Source: Nitratireductor sp.
GTDB taxonomy: Bacteria > Pseudomonadota > Alphaproteobacteria > Rhizobiales > Rhizobiaceae
Length of the DNA: 64,000 bases
Assembly: GCF_017794765.1 (NCBI RefSeq)
Contig: NZ_CP051236.1
Coordinates: 1,746,757 to 1,810,756, forward strand
Direction of reading: 5' to 3'
How positions within the stretch are numbered: the first letter of the stretch is position 1; the number at the start of each line of letters is the position of its first letter. Made by a program: the position numbers and the translations under genes. This document shows positions 18,700-29,373 of the stretch, piece after piece. The notes beneath the pieces are model-generated. The model made no database searches, had not been told where the DNA came from, and saw only the letters and a program-made list of their open reading frames with translations.

Positions 18700-19212
18700 T
18701 TAGCGGGGCAGGGCGTCGAAACCTTCAGCAAAACCGTTGAGATCCACGGGGATTCCAATGCCTTCTTCCGGAGTCTGGAAGACGATGAATGTCGCGGACT
18801 GTCCGGTCTTGAAGGTTTCCACAAGCTGATCCTCGAGGATCACCTCAGCGTAGCAGCCATCCTGAAAACAGCGCACGAAATAGGCGCGGCCGATATCCTT
18901 GCCATCCACATTGAGCCCAAGGCCATTCGGCAGGAGCACACCGAGCGGAGCCAGAACACGCAGGATCTCCGCTTTTCCGTCGGCGGTGCGAAGCACGACG
19001 ACTGAAAGCCCCATCTCCGGCCGGTCTTCAGCAACGACGTTTTGCATCATCGCGCACTGTTCGCTGGAGGCGCCAGCAGGCGTGTCACACAGGATCGACC
19101 ACGCCCCATGAGTCGAGCGAACCGTACCGCTCTGCTGCGCATGCGCGCCCAGGACGGGGAAAACGGTCATCGCGAGCGCTACAGCGGCGCATTTGAGGAA
19201 GGACGTGCTCAT
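18700..19212 (-). CDS. invasion-associated locus B (IalB) family protein
   Basis: The 170-aa protein has a cleavable signal (MSTSFLKCAAVALAMTVFPV then LGAHAQ). The mature part contains WSILCDTPAGASSEQCAMMQ, a central LPLGV-like segment and FVRCFQDGCYAEVILED, the four-Cys pattern of IalB family proteins. In Bartonella IalB aids erythrocyte entry, but the family is widespread in free-living rhizobia, where its role is unclear. The periplasm is likely, with disulfide bonds. The start has AGGA just upstream. It is divergent from coxB with a 353-base gap. Confidence 0.9.
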   Translation of the reverse strand: MSTSFLKCAAVALAMTVFPVLGAHAQQSGTVRSTHGAWSILCDTPAGASSEQCAMMQNVVAEDRPEMGLSVVVLRTADGKAEILRVLAPLGVLLPNGLGLNVDGKDIGRAYFVRCFQDGCYAEVILEDQLVETFKTGQSATFIVFQTPEEGIGIPVDLNGFAEGFDALPR

Positions 19213-19565
19213 GGTTCCTGGCTCCCGTACGAATCAGGGCAATTTATCCTGCGATTGCAGTTGGCGAAAAGGGAGGGCTTCGGCAAAAGATTGGGAAAAC
19301 CCGATTACGCGAAAACAATAATGACATTTGCGGGCAATTCCGACCGAAATGGGACGCCCCGGTGTTTTGTGCTATTGCACTTTCAATATGGACGGCAGTA
19401 TGAGCCTGCCGAAGGGGCGCAAAAATGCCGCACGTCGCATCCAACGCCTTCCTTGCGGTTCAAATGAGAGTATGGTTTGAACGCGCCTATAAAAAGCCAG
19501 AATTCCCTTTGCGGCAAAACCGGACGTTCCGGCTTGCCGTGTCGCCACGGGAGATGACGAGGGTT
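19213..19565. other. intergenic region between ialB and coxB
   Basis: I see no gene in these 353 bases. The region must hold the promoters of ialB (minus) and the cox operon (plus). A possible sigma70-like pair on the plus strand is TTGCAC at 19375 and TATGAG at 19399 with an 18-base spacer, which is weak. Inverted arms GTTCAAA (19458-19464) and TTTGAAC (19476-19482) lie about 85 bases before coxB and could be a regulator site. These are observations only. Confidence 0.5.
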
Positions 19566-20426
19566 ATGAAGAATATCGCTGTTGGCCTTGCCACTCTGCC
19601 GTTTCTCGCCACGGGCGCCGTTGCTGCGCAACCTGAGCCCTGGCAGATGCGCTTTCAACCGGCTGCAACCGGCATCATGCACGAGATCACCTGGTTCGAG
19701 GAATACACTTTGTGGTTCATCGTGCCGATCACCATTCTGGTGATGGCCCTGCTGGCCTGGTGCATTGTGCGTTTCCGCGCAAAGGCAAATCCCACGCCGT
19801 CGCGCACCAGCCACAACACACTGATCGAAGTCATCTGGACCGTTGGTCCCGTGATCGTGCTGCTGTTCCTGGCGGTGCCGTCGTTCCAGCTTCTGACGGC
19901 GCAGTACACGCCCGAGGAGGAACCGGCCCTTACCATCAAGGCCACGGGCGTGCAGTGGTACTGGGATTACGAATACCAGCTTGAAGAGCCCGTTTCCTTC
20001 AGCTCTCTCATGCTCAAGGAAGACGAGCGTGCCGACGCTGGCAAGGAAGACAAGTCTGTCTATCCGCGTCTTCTGGCCGTGGATAATGAAATCGTCGTTC
20101 CCGTCGACACCACTGTGCGCGTCCTCGTGACGGCGAGCGACGTGATCCATGCCTTTGCCATGCCGGCCTTCGGCGTCAAGGTTGACGCCGTTCCCGGCCG
20201 CATCAACGAGACCTGGTTCAAGGCCGAGAAGGAAGGCCTCTACTACGGTCAGTGCTCGGAACTGTGCGGCAAGGATCACGCCTATATGCCGATTGCCATC
20301 CGCGTTGTGGCTCAAGACCAATATGACACCTGGATCGCAGCCGCGGGTGAAGACCTCGCCGGTGCCAACAAGGCTTTGATGGCCGCGATCGAGGGCAAGA
20401 CGAAAGTTGCGTCTGCTGGCGAATGA
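19566..20426 (+). CDS. coxB: cytochrome c oxidase subunit II
   Basis: The 286-aa product has an N-terminal signal (MKNIAVGLATLPFLATGAVA) and two membrane helices (about residues 45-70 and 90-110). A periplasmic cupredoxin domain ends in the CuA site CSELCGKDHAYM. The aromatic stretch VQWYWDYEY for electron entry is present. It takes electrons from cytochrome c and passes them to subunit I. The start at 19566 is chosen for its signal peptide; ATG 19554 is also possible. The frame is open to 19425, but that part has no signal features. It is the first gene of the cox run. Confidence 0.95.
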   Translation: MKNIAVGLATLPFLATGAVAAQPEPWQMRFQPAATGIMHEITWFEEYTLWFIVPITILVMALLAWCIVRFRAKANPTPSRTSHNTLIEVIWTVGPVIVLLFLAVPSFQLLTAQYTPEEEPALTIKATGVQWYWDYEYQLEEPVSFSSLMLKEDERADAGKEDKSVYPRLLAVDNEIVVPVDTTVRVLVTASDVIHAFAMPAFGVKVDAVPGRINETWFKAEKEGLYYGQCSELCGKDHAYMPIAIRVVAQDQYDTWIAAAGEDLAGANKALMAAIEGKTKVASAGE

Positions 20427-20461
20427 GCCGGCAGACGACCAGAGAGGAAATGGAGCGGTAG

Positions 20462-22117
<1,656 letters not shown>

Positions 22118-22200
22118 TCGCAGGCAAATTCAAAGCATGAAGGTTGCGCGGCCCGTCTTCGAATGTGCCGCGCAACCGATTAACAGAACGAAGGCACAAC

Positions 22201-23139
22201 ATGGCACTGGTTGATCAGGAGCATATGGACGATACGGGGCTGCGCCTTTCTGAGGCCGCACCCGGCGATTTCATTGCGCTGTTGAAGCCGCGCGTCATGT
22301 CGCTTGTCGTCTTTACGGCTTTTGTGGGCATGGTGATGGCTCCCGGTGTGCAAAATCCGTTGCTCGCCATGATCTCCATCGCGGCCATCGCCGTTGGTGC
22401 GGGAGCCTCGGGCGCGCTCAACATGTGGTATGACGCCGATATCGATGCGGTGATGGGGCGCACGGCCCGCCGGCCAGTTCCGGCCGGTCGCGTCACGCCG
22501 GGCGAGGCGCTTGGCTTCGGTCTGGTGCTCTCGGCGTTTTCCGTGGCCACACTCGGCCTGATGGCCAACTGGACGGCCGCAGCGCTGCTGGCCTTCACGA
22601 TTTTCTTCTACGCCGTGATCTACACGATGTGGCTCAAGCGCTCGACGCCGCAGAACATCGTCATTGGCGGTGCCGCTGGCGCGCTGCCGCCGGTCGTTGG
22701 CTGGGCCGCGGTCACCGGCACGGTGAGCATGGAAAGCCTCGTGCTCTTCCTCATCATCTTCCTGTGGACGCCACCGCACTTCTGGGCGCTGGCGCTTTTC
22801 AAATCGGGCGACTACGAGCGCGCGGGCATTCCGATGCTGCCCAATGTCGCCGGACATGCCGCGACCAGGAAGCAGATTTTCATCTATGCGCTGCTTCTCG
22901 CCGCAAGCGGTATCCTGCCGGTGGTGGCAGGTTTTGCGAGCTTTGCGTATGGCGCGGTTGCCGCCATTCTGGGGGGCGGCTTCGTCTGGTATTCTTGGCA
23001 GGTGCTGCGCATGCCGGAAAGCGATACGAGCATGAAACCCGCCAAGGCGCTTTTCGGCTATTCGTTGCTCTATCTTTTCGTCCTGTTCACGGCGCTTCTC
23101 GCCGACCGGCTGCTCATAAGCCTTGGCCTGGTTTCCTGA
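22201..23139 (+). CDS. ctaB: protoheme IX farnesyltransferase (heme O synthase)
   Basis: The 312-aa membrane prenyltransferase has the first Asp motif [19 protein letters not shown] and the second near [15 protein letters not shown], with about nine helices. It adds a farnesyl group to heme B to make heme O, the precursor of heme A used by CoxA. The ATG at 22201 has GAAGG upstream; the open frame extends to 22144, but that part is unlike the family. It lies between coxA and the 51-aa CoxF-like gene. Confidence 0.96.
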   Translation: MALVDQEHMDDTGLRLSEAAPGDFIALLKPRVMSLVVFTAFVGMVMAPGVQNPLLAMISIAAIAVGAGASGALNMWYDADIDAVMGRTARRPVPAGRVTPGEALGFGLVLSAFSVATLGLMANWTAAALLAFTIFFYAVIYTMWLKRSTPQNIVIGGAAGALPPVVGWAAVTGTVSMESLVLFLIIFLWTPPHFWALALFKSGDYERAGIPMLPNVAGHAATRKQIFIYALLLAASGILPVVAGFASFAYGAVAAILGGGFVWYSWQVLRMPESDTSMKPAKALFGYSLLYLFVLFTALLADRLLISLGLVS

Positions 23140-23148
23140 GGTGAGATA

Positions 23149-23304
23149 ATGGACAAGGATCTTCTCAAGCCCACCGAAGCGCAGCTCAGGGCCCGCCGCA
23201 GGCGCAACATTGCACTTGCCATCGCGCTCGCTGTCTTCGTCGTGATTGTCTATGTCGGCAGCCTGGCCAAACTTGGCCCGGGCCTGTTCGAGCGCGCGAT
23301 GTGA
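23149..23304 (+). CDS. small single-pass membrane protein (CoxF-like)
   Basis: This is a 51-aa gene. It encodes an N-terminal basic stretch (LRARRRRN) followed by one hydrophobic helix (about residues 21-40, IALAIALAVFVVIVYVGSLA) and a short tail. GAGGTGAG precedes the ATG, and the stop is eight bases before ctaG. Rhizobial cox operons carry a small gene called coxF in this position, and this is probably the same. Its product likely associates with the oxidase or its assembly factors, but no function is established. Confidence 0.8.
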   Translation: MDKDLLKPTEAQLRARRRRNIALAIALAVFVVIVYVGSLAKLGPGLFERAM

Positions 23305-23312
23305 GGTTTGAC

Positions 23313-23927
23313 ATGAGCGACGAACCGGAAATCCGGAAAGAGACAGCGGAACATCGAAATCGCAATGCCGCGATCCTTTGCGTTGCCGTGGTGGGCGGCA
23401 TGGTGGGTATGGCCTACGCAGCAGTCCCGCTTTACCAGCTTTTCTGCCAGGTGACGGGTTATGGGGGAACCACTCAGCGTGTCGAGCAGTATTCCGATAC
23501 GATTCTGGACCAGACCATCACCGTCCGCTTCGACGCGAACACGAACGGCGTTCCGTGGGAGTTTCAGCCGAAGCAGCGCGAGGTGACCCTGCGCCTCGGC
23601 GAAACGAAGCAGATCTCCTACGTGTCGCGCAACCTGTCCAGCGAGCCCACTTCGGGTACGGCGACGTTCAACGTTTCGCCGGCGCGGGCCGGAGCCTATT
23701 TCAACAAGGTTGAGTGCTTCTGCTTCACGGAACAGGAGTTGCAACCGGGACAATCCTATGACATGCCGGTCGTCTTCTTTGTCGACCCGGAGATCGTCAA
23801 CGTGCCTGAGTTGAAGAACCTGAAAACGATTACGCTTTCCTACACATTCTTCCCGCTTGAGAAGAAGGCGCCGGTGGCTGCCGCGCCCAAGACCAACACC
23901 AATCAGAACGAGAATCTCGGGGGCTGA
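23313..23927 (+). CDS. ctaG: cytochrome c oxidase assembly protein CtaG/Cox11
   Basis: The 204-aa protein has an N-terminal membrane anchor (AAILCVAVVGGMVGMAYAAV, about residues 24-45) and a periplasmic beta domain. The copper-binding motif is ECFCFTEQ near residue 140. Cox11/CtaG delivers copper to the CuB site of subunit I. The ATG at 23313 has TGAGGT upstream and is chosen over a possible start four codons earlier. One base separates its stop from the coxC ATG. Confidence 0.96.
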   Translation: MSDEPEIRKETAEHRNRNAAILCVAVVGGMVGMAYAAVPLYQLFCQVTGYGGTTQRVEQYSDTILDQTITVRFDANTNGVPWEFQPKQREVTLRLGETKQISYVSRNLSSEPTSGTATFNVSPARAGAYFNKVECFCFTEQELQPGQSYDMPVVFFVDPEIVNVPELKNLKTITLSYTFFPLEKKAPVAAAPKTNTNQNENLGG

Positions 23928-23928
23928 C

Positions 23929-24813
23929 ATGGCCGACGCGCACGCAAAACATCACGACTATCACATCATCGACCCGAGCCCATGGCCGTTCCTCGGCTCG
24001 CTCGGCGCCCTGATCATGTCCATTGGCGGCATCGCCTGGATGAAGGCGCTCAACGGCTCCGATTTCACCATTTTCGGTGTTGATCTCGCCGCGACCAACT
24101 TCTGGCTTTTCCTGATCGGTCTCTTTCTGGTGCTTTTCACCATGTATTCCTGGTGGGCCGATACGATCCGCGAAGGACATGAGGGACATCATACCCGCGT
24201 CGTTTCGCTTCATCTGCGTTACGGCATGATCATGTTCATCGCCTCGGAGCTGATGTTCTTCGTGGCGTGGTTCTGGGCGTTCTTTGATGCCAGCCTGTTC
24301 CCGGGCGAGGCCGTACAGGCTACGCGCGCCGAGTTCACCGGGGGCATGTGGCCGCCGGCGGGCGTCGAGGTTCTCGACCCCTTCCACCTGCCGCTCTACA
24401 ACACGATCATTCTTCTGCTCTCCGGTACGACGGTAACCTGGGCGCACCATGCCTTGCTCGAAGACGACCGCAAGGGCCTCGTGTGGGGACTGGCTCTGAC
24501 CGTGGCGCTGGGCGTGCTGTTCTCCTTTGTTCAGGCCTATGAGTACATGCACGCACCGTTTGCCTTCTCTGATTCGATCTATGGGGCAACATTCTACATG
24601 GCGACTGGCTTCCACGGCTTCCACGTGTTTGTCGGCACCATATTTCTGCTGGTCTGCCTGCTGCGCGCCATGGCCGGTGATTTCACGCCGAAGCATCATT
24701 TCGGCTTCGAGGCGGCTGCCTGGTACTGGCATTTCGTTGACGTGGTGTGGCTCTTCCTCTTCACCTTCGTCTACGTCTGGGCCTCTGCGGGCGCGACCAT
24801 CGCGCATGGCTAA
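23929..24813 (+). CDS. coxC: cytochrome c oxidase subunit III
   Basis: The 294-aa product has seven hydrophobic helices. Conserved stretches are WWADTIREGHEGHHT, FFVAWFWAFFDAS and the C-terminal YWHFVDVVWLFLFTFVYVW. Subunit III stabilises the oxidase and the proton uptake path. It begins one base after ctaG and is the last structural subunit. A hairpin with a T run follows, so the core oxidase transcript may end here. Confidence 0.97.
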   Translation: MADAHAKHHDYHIIDPSPWPFLGSLGALIMSIGGIAWMKALNGSDFTIFGVDLAATNFWLFLIGLFLVLFTMYSWWADTIREGHEGHHTRVVSLHLRYGMIMFIASELMFFVAWFWAFFDASLFPGEAVQATRAEFTGGMWPPAGVEVLDPFHLPLYNTIILLLSGTTVTWAHHALLEDDRKGLVWGLALTVALGVLFSFVQAYEYMHAPFAFSDSIYGATFYMATGFHGFHVFVGTIFLLVCLLRAMAGDFTPKHHFGFEAAAWYWHFVDVVWLFLFTFVYVWASAGATIAHG

Positions 24814-24834
24814 GAAGGCAGTGTGAGAATGCGA

Positions 24835-24869
24835 AAGGCGGCTGGGGAAACCTGGCCGCTTTCTTTTTT
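24835..24869 (+). terminator. intrinsic terminator after coxC
   Basis: An 8-bp stem (AAGGCGGC with GCCGCTTT, one G-U wobble) around a 12-base loop is followed by C and six T. It starts 22 bases after the coxC stop. It probably ends the cox transcript, leaving DUF983-surf1 to be expressed from the 135 bases that follow or by read-through. Confidence 0.75.
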
Positions 24870-25004
24870 GGAGCACATTCTCGTCCTATCCCGGGGTGCG
24901 TCATGAGGCGGCGTCGACCGGGCGGGCCCGCCATGTTAGAGCGCAGGGACATTCAGTGAAACGGGCGGCGCACATCCCCGGGGCTTGCGCCGGGTTGAAA
25001 CGAC

Positions 25005-25421
25005 ATGATCGAGCGACAGGAAAACTCATGCAGTGACAAACCGGTCGTCGATCGGGCGATCTGGCCACCGGTTGATCCGGTCAGCGCCGGGCTTGGCGGT
25101 CGTTGCCCGCGCTGCGGGGAAGGGCGGCTCTTTTCCGGTTTTCTGACCGTGGGACGAGAATGCCACAATTGCCGGCTGGACTATAGCTTTGCCGATGCCG
25201 GCGACGGACCTGCGGTCTTCGTCATTCTGATCATCGGCTTTCTGGTTGTGGGACTGGCTCTGTGGGTGGAAGTGTCGCTCGGCCCTGCGCTCTGGGTGCA
25301 TTTCATACTCTGGATACCGCTTGCGCTGGTTCTTTGTCTTACGGCGCTACGCCTGATGAAGGGCCTGCTGATCTCACTGCAATACCGCAACAGGGCAGCG
25401 CAGGGGGAACTCGAACGATAA
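25005..25421 (+). CDS. DUF983 domain-containing protein
   Basis: The 138-aa product has an N-terminal zinc-ribbon-like pair (RCPRCGEGRLFSG and CHNCRLDYSFADAG, two CxxC) and two membrane helices. This is the DUF983 pattern found beside oxidase assembly genes in alphaproteobacteria. The ATG at 25005 is the first in frame. Its TAA overlaps the surf1 ATG by one base (TAATG), so translation is coupled. A role in oxidase biogenesis is inferred from context only. Confidence 0.88.
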   Translation: MIERQENSCSDKPVVDRAIWPPVDPVSAGLGGRCPRCGEGRLFSGFLTVGRECHNCRLDYSFADAGDGPAVFVILIIGFLVVGLALWVEVSLGPALWVHFILWIPLALVLCLTALRLMKGLLISLQYRNRAAQGELER

Positions 25422-26170
25422 TGACCGTGCCTGAAGTCAAATCCTCCCGGTCGGGCTTTACCTGGCTTCTGCTGCTTCTGAGCCTTATCGTACTCGTCTG
25501 CCTTCTGGCGCTCGGGACATGGCAGGTGCAGCGACTTCAATGGAAGGAGGCGCTGCTTGCGCAGATCGAGGCGCGGATCAATGCAAAGCCGGCGGATCTC
25601 GCCAGCATCGAGCGCATCTACGCTGAAACCGGTGATGTCGAGTACCGGCCGATGCGCGTTGAGGGCGCCTTCCGGCACACGGGCGAGCGCCACTATTTCG
25701 CAACCTGGAAGGGGCAGTCGGGCTATTTTGTTCACACACCGCTCAGACTTGACGACGGCCGCTTCATTTTCGTCAATCGCGGTTTCGTGCCCTTCGATCG
25801 CAAAGAGTCGGAGATGCGCACCCAAGGACAGATTGTCGGCGGCGTGCGCATCAGCGGGCTCGCCCGCAACGGGATTGGCGAGAAGCCGTCTTTCATCGTT
25901 CCAGACAATGATATCAGCAAGAACATATTCTATTGGAAGGATCTCGATGCGATGGCGCGCACTGCCGGATTGCCGGATGCCGCACGGGTTCTCCCGTTCT
26001 ACGTTGACGCTGATGACACGCCCAATCCCGGCGGACTGCCCGTGGGCGGCGTAACGCGTATCGATCTGCCGAACAGCCACTTGCAGTATGCGATTACCTG
26101 GTATGGGCTTGCCCTGGCGCTATGCGGGGTGCTCTTCGTCTGGTGGCGAAGAAACCGGCGGAGCGTGTGA
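25421..26170 (+). CDS. surf1: SURF1 family cytochrome oxidase assembly protein
   Basis: The 249-aa product has a helix near the N-terminus ([20 protein letters not shown]) and one near the C-terminus ([20 protein letters not shown]). The loop between contains [14 protein letters not shown] and the conserved [13 protein letters not shown]. Surf1 acts in heme A insertion into subunit I. The ATG at 25421 overlaps the DUF983 stop. The long open frame upstream is inside DUF983 and was rejected. Confidence 0.94.
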   Translation: MTVPEVKSSRSGFTWLLLLLSLIVLVCLLALGTWQVQRLQWKEALLAQIEARINAKPADLASIERIYAETGDVEYRPMRVEGAFRHTGERHYFATWKGQSGYFVHTPLRLDDGRFIFVNRGFVPFDRKESEMRTQGQIVGGVRISGLARNGIGEKPSFIVPDNDISKNIFYWKDLDAMARTAGLPDAARVLPFYVDADDTPNPGGLPVGGVTRIDLPNSHLQYAITWYGLALALCGVLFVWWRRNRRSV

Positions 26171-26246
26171 TCGCGTTCTTTGGCTCCGGGGCCTTGACAT
26201 TGAGGGCCCCACACCCCCAATTCCGGCATCAGCAAGGGGACAAGAG

Positions 26247-27260
26247 ATGACGGCTGCCGACATGACAAGACAGAAGCTGACGGTACGGCTTTGCGGGCCT
26301 CGCGGTTTCTGTGCAGGCGTTGACCGCGCCATTCAGATCGTCGTGCTGGCGCTGAAGAAATACGGCGCGCCGGTCTATGTGCGCCACGAGATTGTTCACA
26401 ACCGTTATGTGGTGGAGGGGCTCCAGGAACGCGGGGCCGTCTTCATCGAGGAACTGAGCGAAATTCCCGAAGATCATCGTGATTGCCCGGTCGTTTTTTC
26501 CGCACATGGCGTGCCGAAATCGGTCCCGGCGGATGCCCAGAACCGCAACCTCTTCTATCTGGATGCAACCTGCCCGCTGGTCTCCAAGGTTCATAAACAG
26601 GCAATGCGTCATCACCGGCTGGGCCGTCATGTTCTGCTCATCGGCCATGCGGGTCATCCCGAGGTGATCGGCACGATGGGGCAACTGCCCGAGGGCACGG
26701 TGACCCTGGTGGAGACGGTGGAAGGCGCCAACACGCTTGTACGGCCCGATGGCGCGGAACTGGGCTTTGTGAGCCAGACAACTCTGTCTGTGGAGGACAC
26801 GGCAGACATTCTCAAGGCTCTGGAAGACCGTTTCCCGGATCTGCATGCGCCAGCGGCCGAATCCATCTGTTACGCGACCACCAACCGGCAGGAGGCTGTG
26901 AAAAAGGCGGCACCGGGTTCGGACCTGTTCCTCGTTGTCGGTGCACCCAACTCGTCAAACTCACGTCGTCTTGTGGAGGTTGCGGAGAGGGCAGGGGCCA
27001 AACGATCCCTGCTCGTGCAGCGGGCGTCTGAAATTCCGTGGGACGAAGTCGATGGCATTCGTGTTCTCGGCCTCTCCGCCGGCGCCTCGGCGCCCGAAAT
27101 CATCGTCAACGAGATCATCGATGCATTCCGCGAGCGGTTCGACGTCACGGTCGAGCTTGCAATCACCGCCGAAGAAACCGAGAATTTTCCCGTCATGCGT
27201 GCAATCCGCGACGTGGAACTGACCAGCGCCGACATGGCCTTTGTGAATGGCAACGCATAA
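26247..27260 (+). CDS. ispH: 4-hydroxy-3-methylbut-2-enyl diphosphate reductase
   Basis: The 337-aa product carries the three Cys that bind the iron-sulfur cluster at 22 ([12 protein letters not shown]), 109 ([12 protein letters not shown]) and 208 ([10 protein letters not shown]). Other conserved parts are [17 protein letters not shown] and [14 protein letters not shown]. It makes isopentenyl and dimethylallyl diphosphate, the last MEP step. The ATG at 26247 follows AAGGGGA; the earlier frame overlaps surf1. The thrB gene starts two bases after its stop. Confidence 0.97.
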   Translation: MTAADMTRQKLTVRLCGPRGFCAGVDRAIQIVVLALKKYGAPVYVRHEIVHNRYVVEGLQERGAVFIEELSEIPEDHRDCPVVFSAHGVPKSVPADAQNRNLFYLDATCPLVSKVHKQAMRHHRLGRHVLLIGHAGHPEVIGTMGQLPEGTVTLVETVEGANTLVRPDGAELGFVSQTTLSVEDTADILKALEDRFPDLHAPAAESICYATTNRQEAVKKAAPGSDLFLVVGAPNSSNSRRLVEVAERAGAKRSLLVQRASEIPWDEVDGIRVLGLSAGASAPEIIVNEIIDAFRERFDVTVELAITAEETENFPVMRAIRDVELTSADMAFVNGNA

Positions 27261-27262
27261 GC

Positions 27263-28231
27263 ATGGCAGTCTATACGGATATCTCCGAGGTCGAGCTGGG
27301 TGCGTTCCTCAAGCAATACGATGTTGGGGACCTGCTGTCCTACAAGGGCATCGCCGAAGGTACGGAAAACTCCAACTACCTGCTTCACACCTCCAGAGCA
27401 GCCTACATCCTGACCCTCTATGAACAGCGTGTGGAACGCTCCGACCTGCCATTCTTTCTGGGTCTGATGGAGCACCTTGCGCAACATGGCGTGAACTGTC
27501 CGCTTCCGGTGCGTCGGCGCGATGGGGCCGTGGTAAGCGAAATTGCCGGTCGGCCGGCTGCACTCATCACCTTTCTGGAAGGCATGTGGCTGAGAAAGCC
27601 TGCTCCACGCCATTGCCACGAGGTGGGCAAGGCCATGGCGAGCATGCATCTTGCGGCGCGCGGCTTCGAACTGACGCGCGCGAATGCGCTCACCATCGGC
27701 GACTGGCGGCCGCTATGGGAAAAGGCGAAGTCTCGGGCAAACGAGGTGGAGGCGGGGCTGGAGGCCGAGGTGGAGGCCGACCTGGACGCGCTGAACGAAG
27801 GCTGGCCTTCGGATCTGCCTACCGGCGTTATCCATGCCGACCTCTTCCCTGACAATGTCTTCTTCCTCGGTGACAAGGTATCGGGGATCATCGATTTCTA
27901 TTTCGCCTGCAACGATCTCCTGGCCTATGACATCGCCACCGGACTCAACGCCTGGTGCTTCGAAAAAGACGGTTCCTACAACCTGACCAAGGGCACGGCG
28001 CTGCTGGAAGGCTATCAGTCGGTGCGCCCTCTGGATGAGAACGAGATCGAGGCGCTGCCGCTACTGGCTCGAGGTTCCGCGCTGCGCTTCATGCTGACCC
28101 GGCTCTATGACTGGCTGACCATTGCCGATGGAGCGCTGGTGAACAAACGCGATCCCATGGAGTATATACGCCGCCTGCGCTTTCACCGGCAGATCGGATC
28201 GGCATCTGAGTACGGGATCGGCATAAAGTGA
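27263..28231 (+). CDS. thrB: homoserine kinase
   Basis: The 322-aa product is the aminoglycoside phosphotransferase-like homoserine kinase (ThrB2 type). Landmarks are [13 protein letters not shown], the catalytic loop [14 protein letters not shown] with its Asp and Asn, and the metal-binding [10 protein letters not shown]. It phosphorylates homoserine for threonine synthesis; thrC lies at 35932-37335. The ATG at 27263 is two bases after the ispH stop. Its TGA overlaps the GTG start of rnhA. Confidence 0.95.
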   Translation: MAVYTDISEVELGAFLKQYDVGDLLSYKGIAEGTENSNYLLHTSRAAYILTLYEQRVERSDLPFFLGLMEHLAQHGVNCPLPVRRRDGAVVSEIAGRPAALITFLEGMWLRKPAPRHCHEVGKAMASMHLAARGFELTRANALTIGDWRPLWEKAKSRANEVEAGLEAEVEADLDALNEGWPSDLPTGVIHADLFPDNVFFLGDKVSGIIDFYFACNDLLAYDIATGLNAWCFEKDGSYNLTKGTALLEGYQSVRPLDENEIEALPLLARGSALRFMLTRLYDWLTIADGALVNKRDPMEYIRRLRFHRQIGSASEYGIGIK

Positions 28232-28674
28232 CAAGCGTGGAAATTTTCACCGACGGAGCCTGTTCGGGTAATCCAGGGCCCGGTGGCTGGGGCGCGCTGC
28301 TGCGGCATAACGGCGTGGAGAAAGAACTCTCTGGCGGCGAGGCCGAAACCACCAACAACCGGATGGAATTGAAAGCCGCCATTGAAGCCCTCAACGCGCT
28401 GAAACGGCCTTGCGATGTCGATCTCTACACCGACAGCGTTTATGTGCGCGACGGCATTTCCGGCTGGATCGAGGGCTGGAAACGCAATGGCTGGAAAACG
28501 GCCGCCAAGAAGCCGGTGAAAAATGCCGAGCTCTGGCAGGCGCTGGACGAAGCAAGCAAGCGACACAAGATCAAATGGCACTGGGTCAAGGGCCATGCTG
28601 GCCATCCCGAAAACGAGCGGGCCGATGCGTTGGCGCGCGCGGGTATGGAGCCTTTCAAGAAAAAGCGGCGGTAA
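28228..28674 (+). CDS. rnhA: ribonuclease HI
   Basis: The 148-aa product has the four acidic active-site residues in order: Asp9 ([14 protein letters not shown]), Glu47 (NNRMELKAA), Asp69 (LYTDSVYV), and an Asp near the C-terminus in ENERADALA. The His is in WVKGHAGHP. It cuts RNA in RNA-DNA hybrids. The start is a GTG that overlaps the thrB stop in GTGA, so translation is coupled. It ends the long plus-strand run that begins with coxB. Confidence 0.96.
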   Translation: MTSVEIFTDGACSGNPGPGGWGALLRHNGVEKELSGGEAETTNNRMELKAAIEALNALKRPCDVDLYTDSVYVRDGISGWIEGWKRNGWKTAAKKPVKNAELWQALDEASKRHKIKWHWVKGHAGHPENERADALARAGMEPFKKKRR

Positions 28675-28778
28675 CGCGCGTTAACGGGACTGGTGGAGCA
28701 GCGGCCAGGCGAGGCCCCTCCGTCGCACCTTTAGGGCGGAACACTATTTTTCGCTCCTGCCCGAGCTTTGCCCGGGGT

Positions 28779-28803
28779 ATCCTCGGAGCATGGCTCCGAG
28801 GAT
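28779..28803. terminator. perfect hairpin between convergent rnhA and peroxiredoxin genes
   Basis: ATCCTCGGAGC-ATG-GCTCCGAGGAT is a perfect 11-bp stem with a three-base loop, in the 171-base gap between two convergent genes. A second, imperfect hairpin (CCCGAGC-TTT-GCCCGGG) lies just before it. It probably ends transcription from one or both sides. There is no T run after it on the plus strand, so the terminator role is inferred. Confidence 0.5.
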
Positions 28804-28845
28804 GAAGACGCATTGGATTGCGATTCTTCAGAGAAGGGCGGTGTC

Positions 28846-29337
28846 TCAGCCCTGAAGTTGCTCAAGAATGCGGGCGGCACCGCTCGTTTCAGCCTGGCCC
28901 GGATTCTCCTCAATGTTGATCGCGCTGACGACACCGTCGTCCACGATCATCGAATAGCGCTTCGACCTGTTTCCGAGCCCGGCGACGGACAGATCCGCAT
29001 CGAGCCCGAGTGCGCGAGTGAAGTCACCATTACCATCGGCGATAAAGGTGATCTTGTCTTCCGCGCCAGTGAAGCCGGCCCAGGCCTTCATCACGAAAGC
29101 GTCGTTCACGGAGACGACGGCGATGTCGTCGGCACCGCGGGCACGGATCGCATCACCATTCTCTACGAAACCCGGCAGATGGCTGTTGCTGCAGGTCGGG
29201 GTGAAGGCTCCCGGTACCCCGAACAGAACCACTTTGCGACCGGCAAAGAATTCGGGCGCTGCAACCTCGTTTGCACCTTCGGTGCTGACTTTCTTGAAGC
29301 GTGTATCGGGGATGCGGTCACCAACGGAAATTTTCAT
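28846..29337 (-). CDS. peroxiredoxin (Prx5 type)
   Basis: The 163-aa product has the peroxidatic Cys49 in PGAFTPTCSNSHLPGF, the hallmark of the Prx5/AhpC-TSA redoxin branch. It reduces hydrogen peroxide or alkyl hydroperoxides, probably with glutathione or thioredoxin. A second (resolving) Cys is not evident, which suggests a 1-Cys mechanism. The ATG at 29337 (MKISVGDRIPD) is chosen because CAGGAG lies before it; the frame runs ten codons further. It precedes no gene within 100 bases downstream. Confidence 0.94.
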   Translation of the reverse strand: MKISVGDRIPDTRFKKVSTEGANEVAAPEFFAGRKVVLFGVPGAFTPTCSNSHLPGFVENGDAIRARGADDIAVVSVNDAFVMKAWAGFTGAEDKITFIADGNGDFTRALGLDADLSVAGLGNRSKRYSMIVDDGVVSAINIEENPGQAETSGAARILEQLQG

Positions 29338-29373
29338 CAGAGGCTCCTGAAAACGATCTAGTATCAATGTGAT

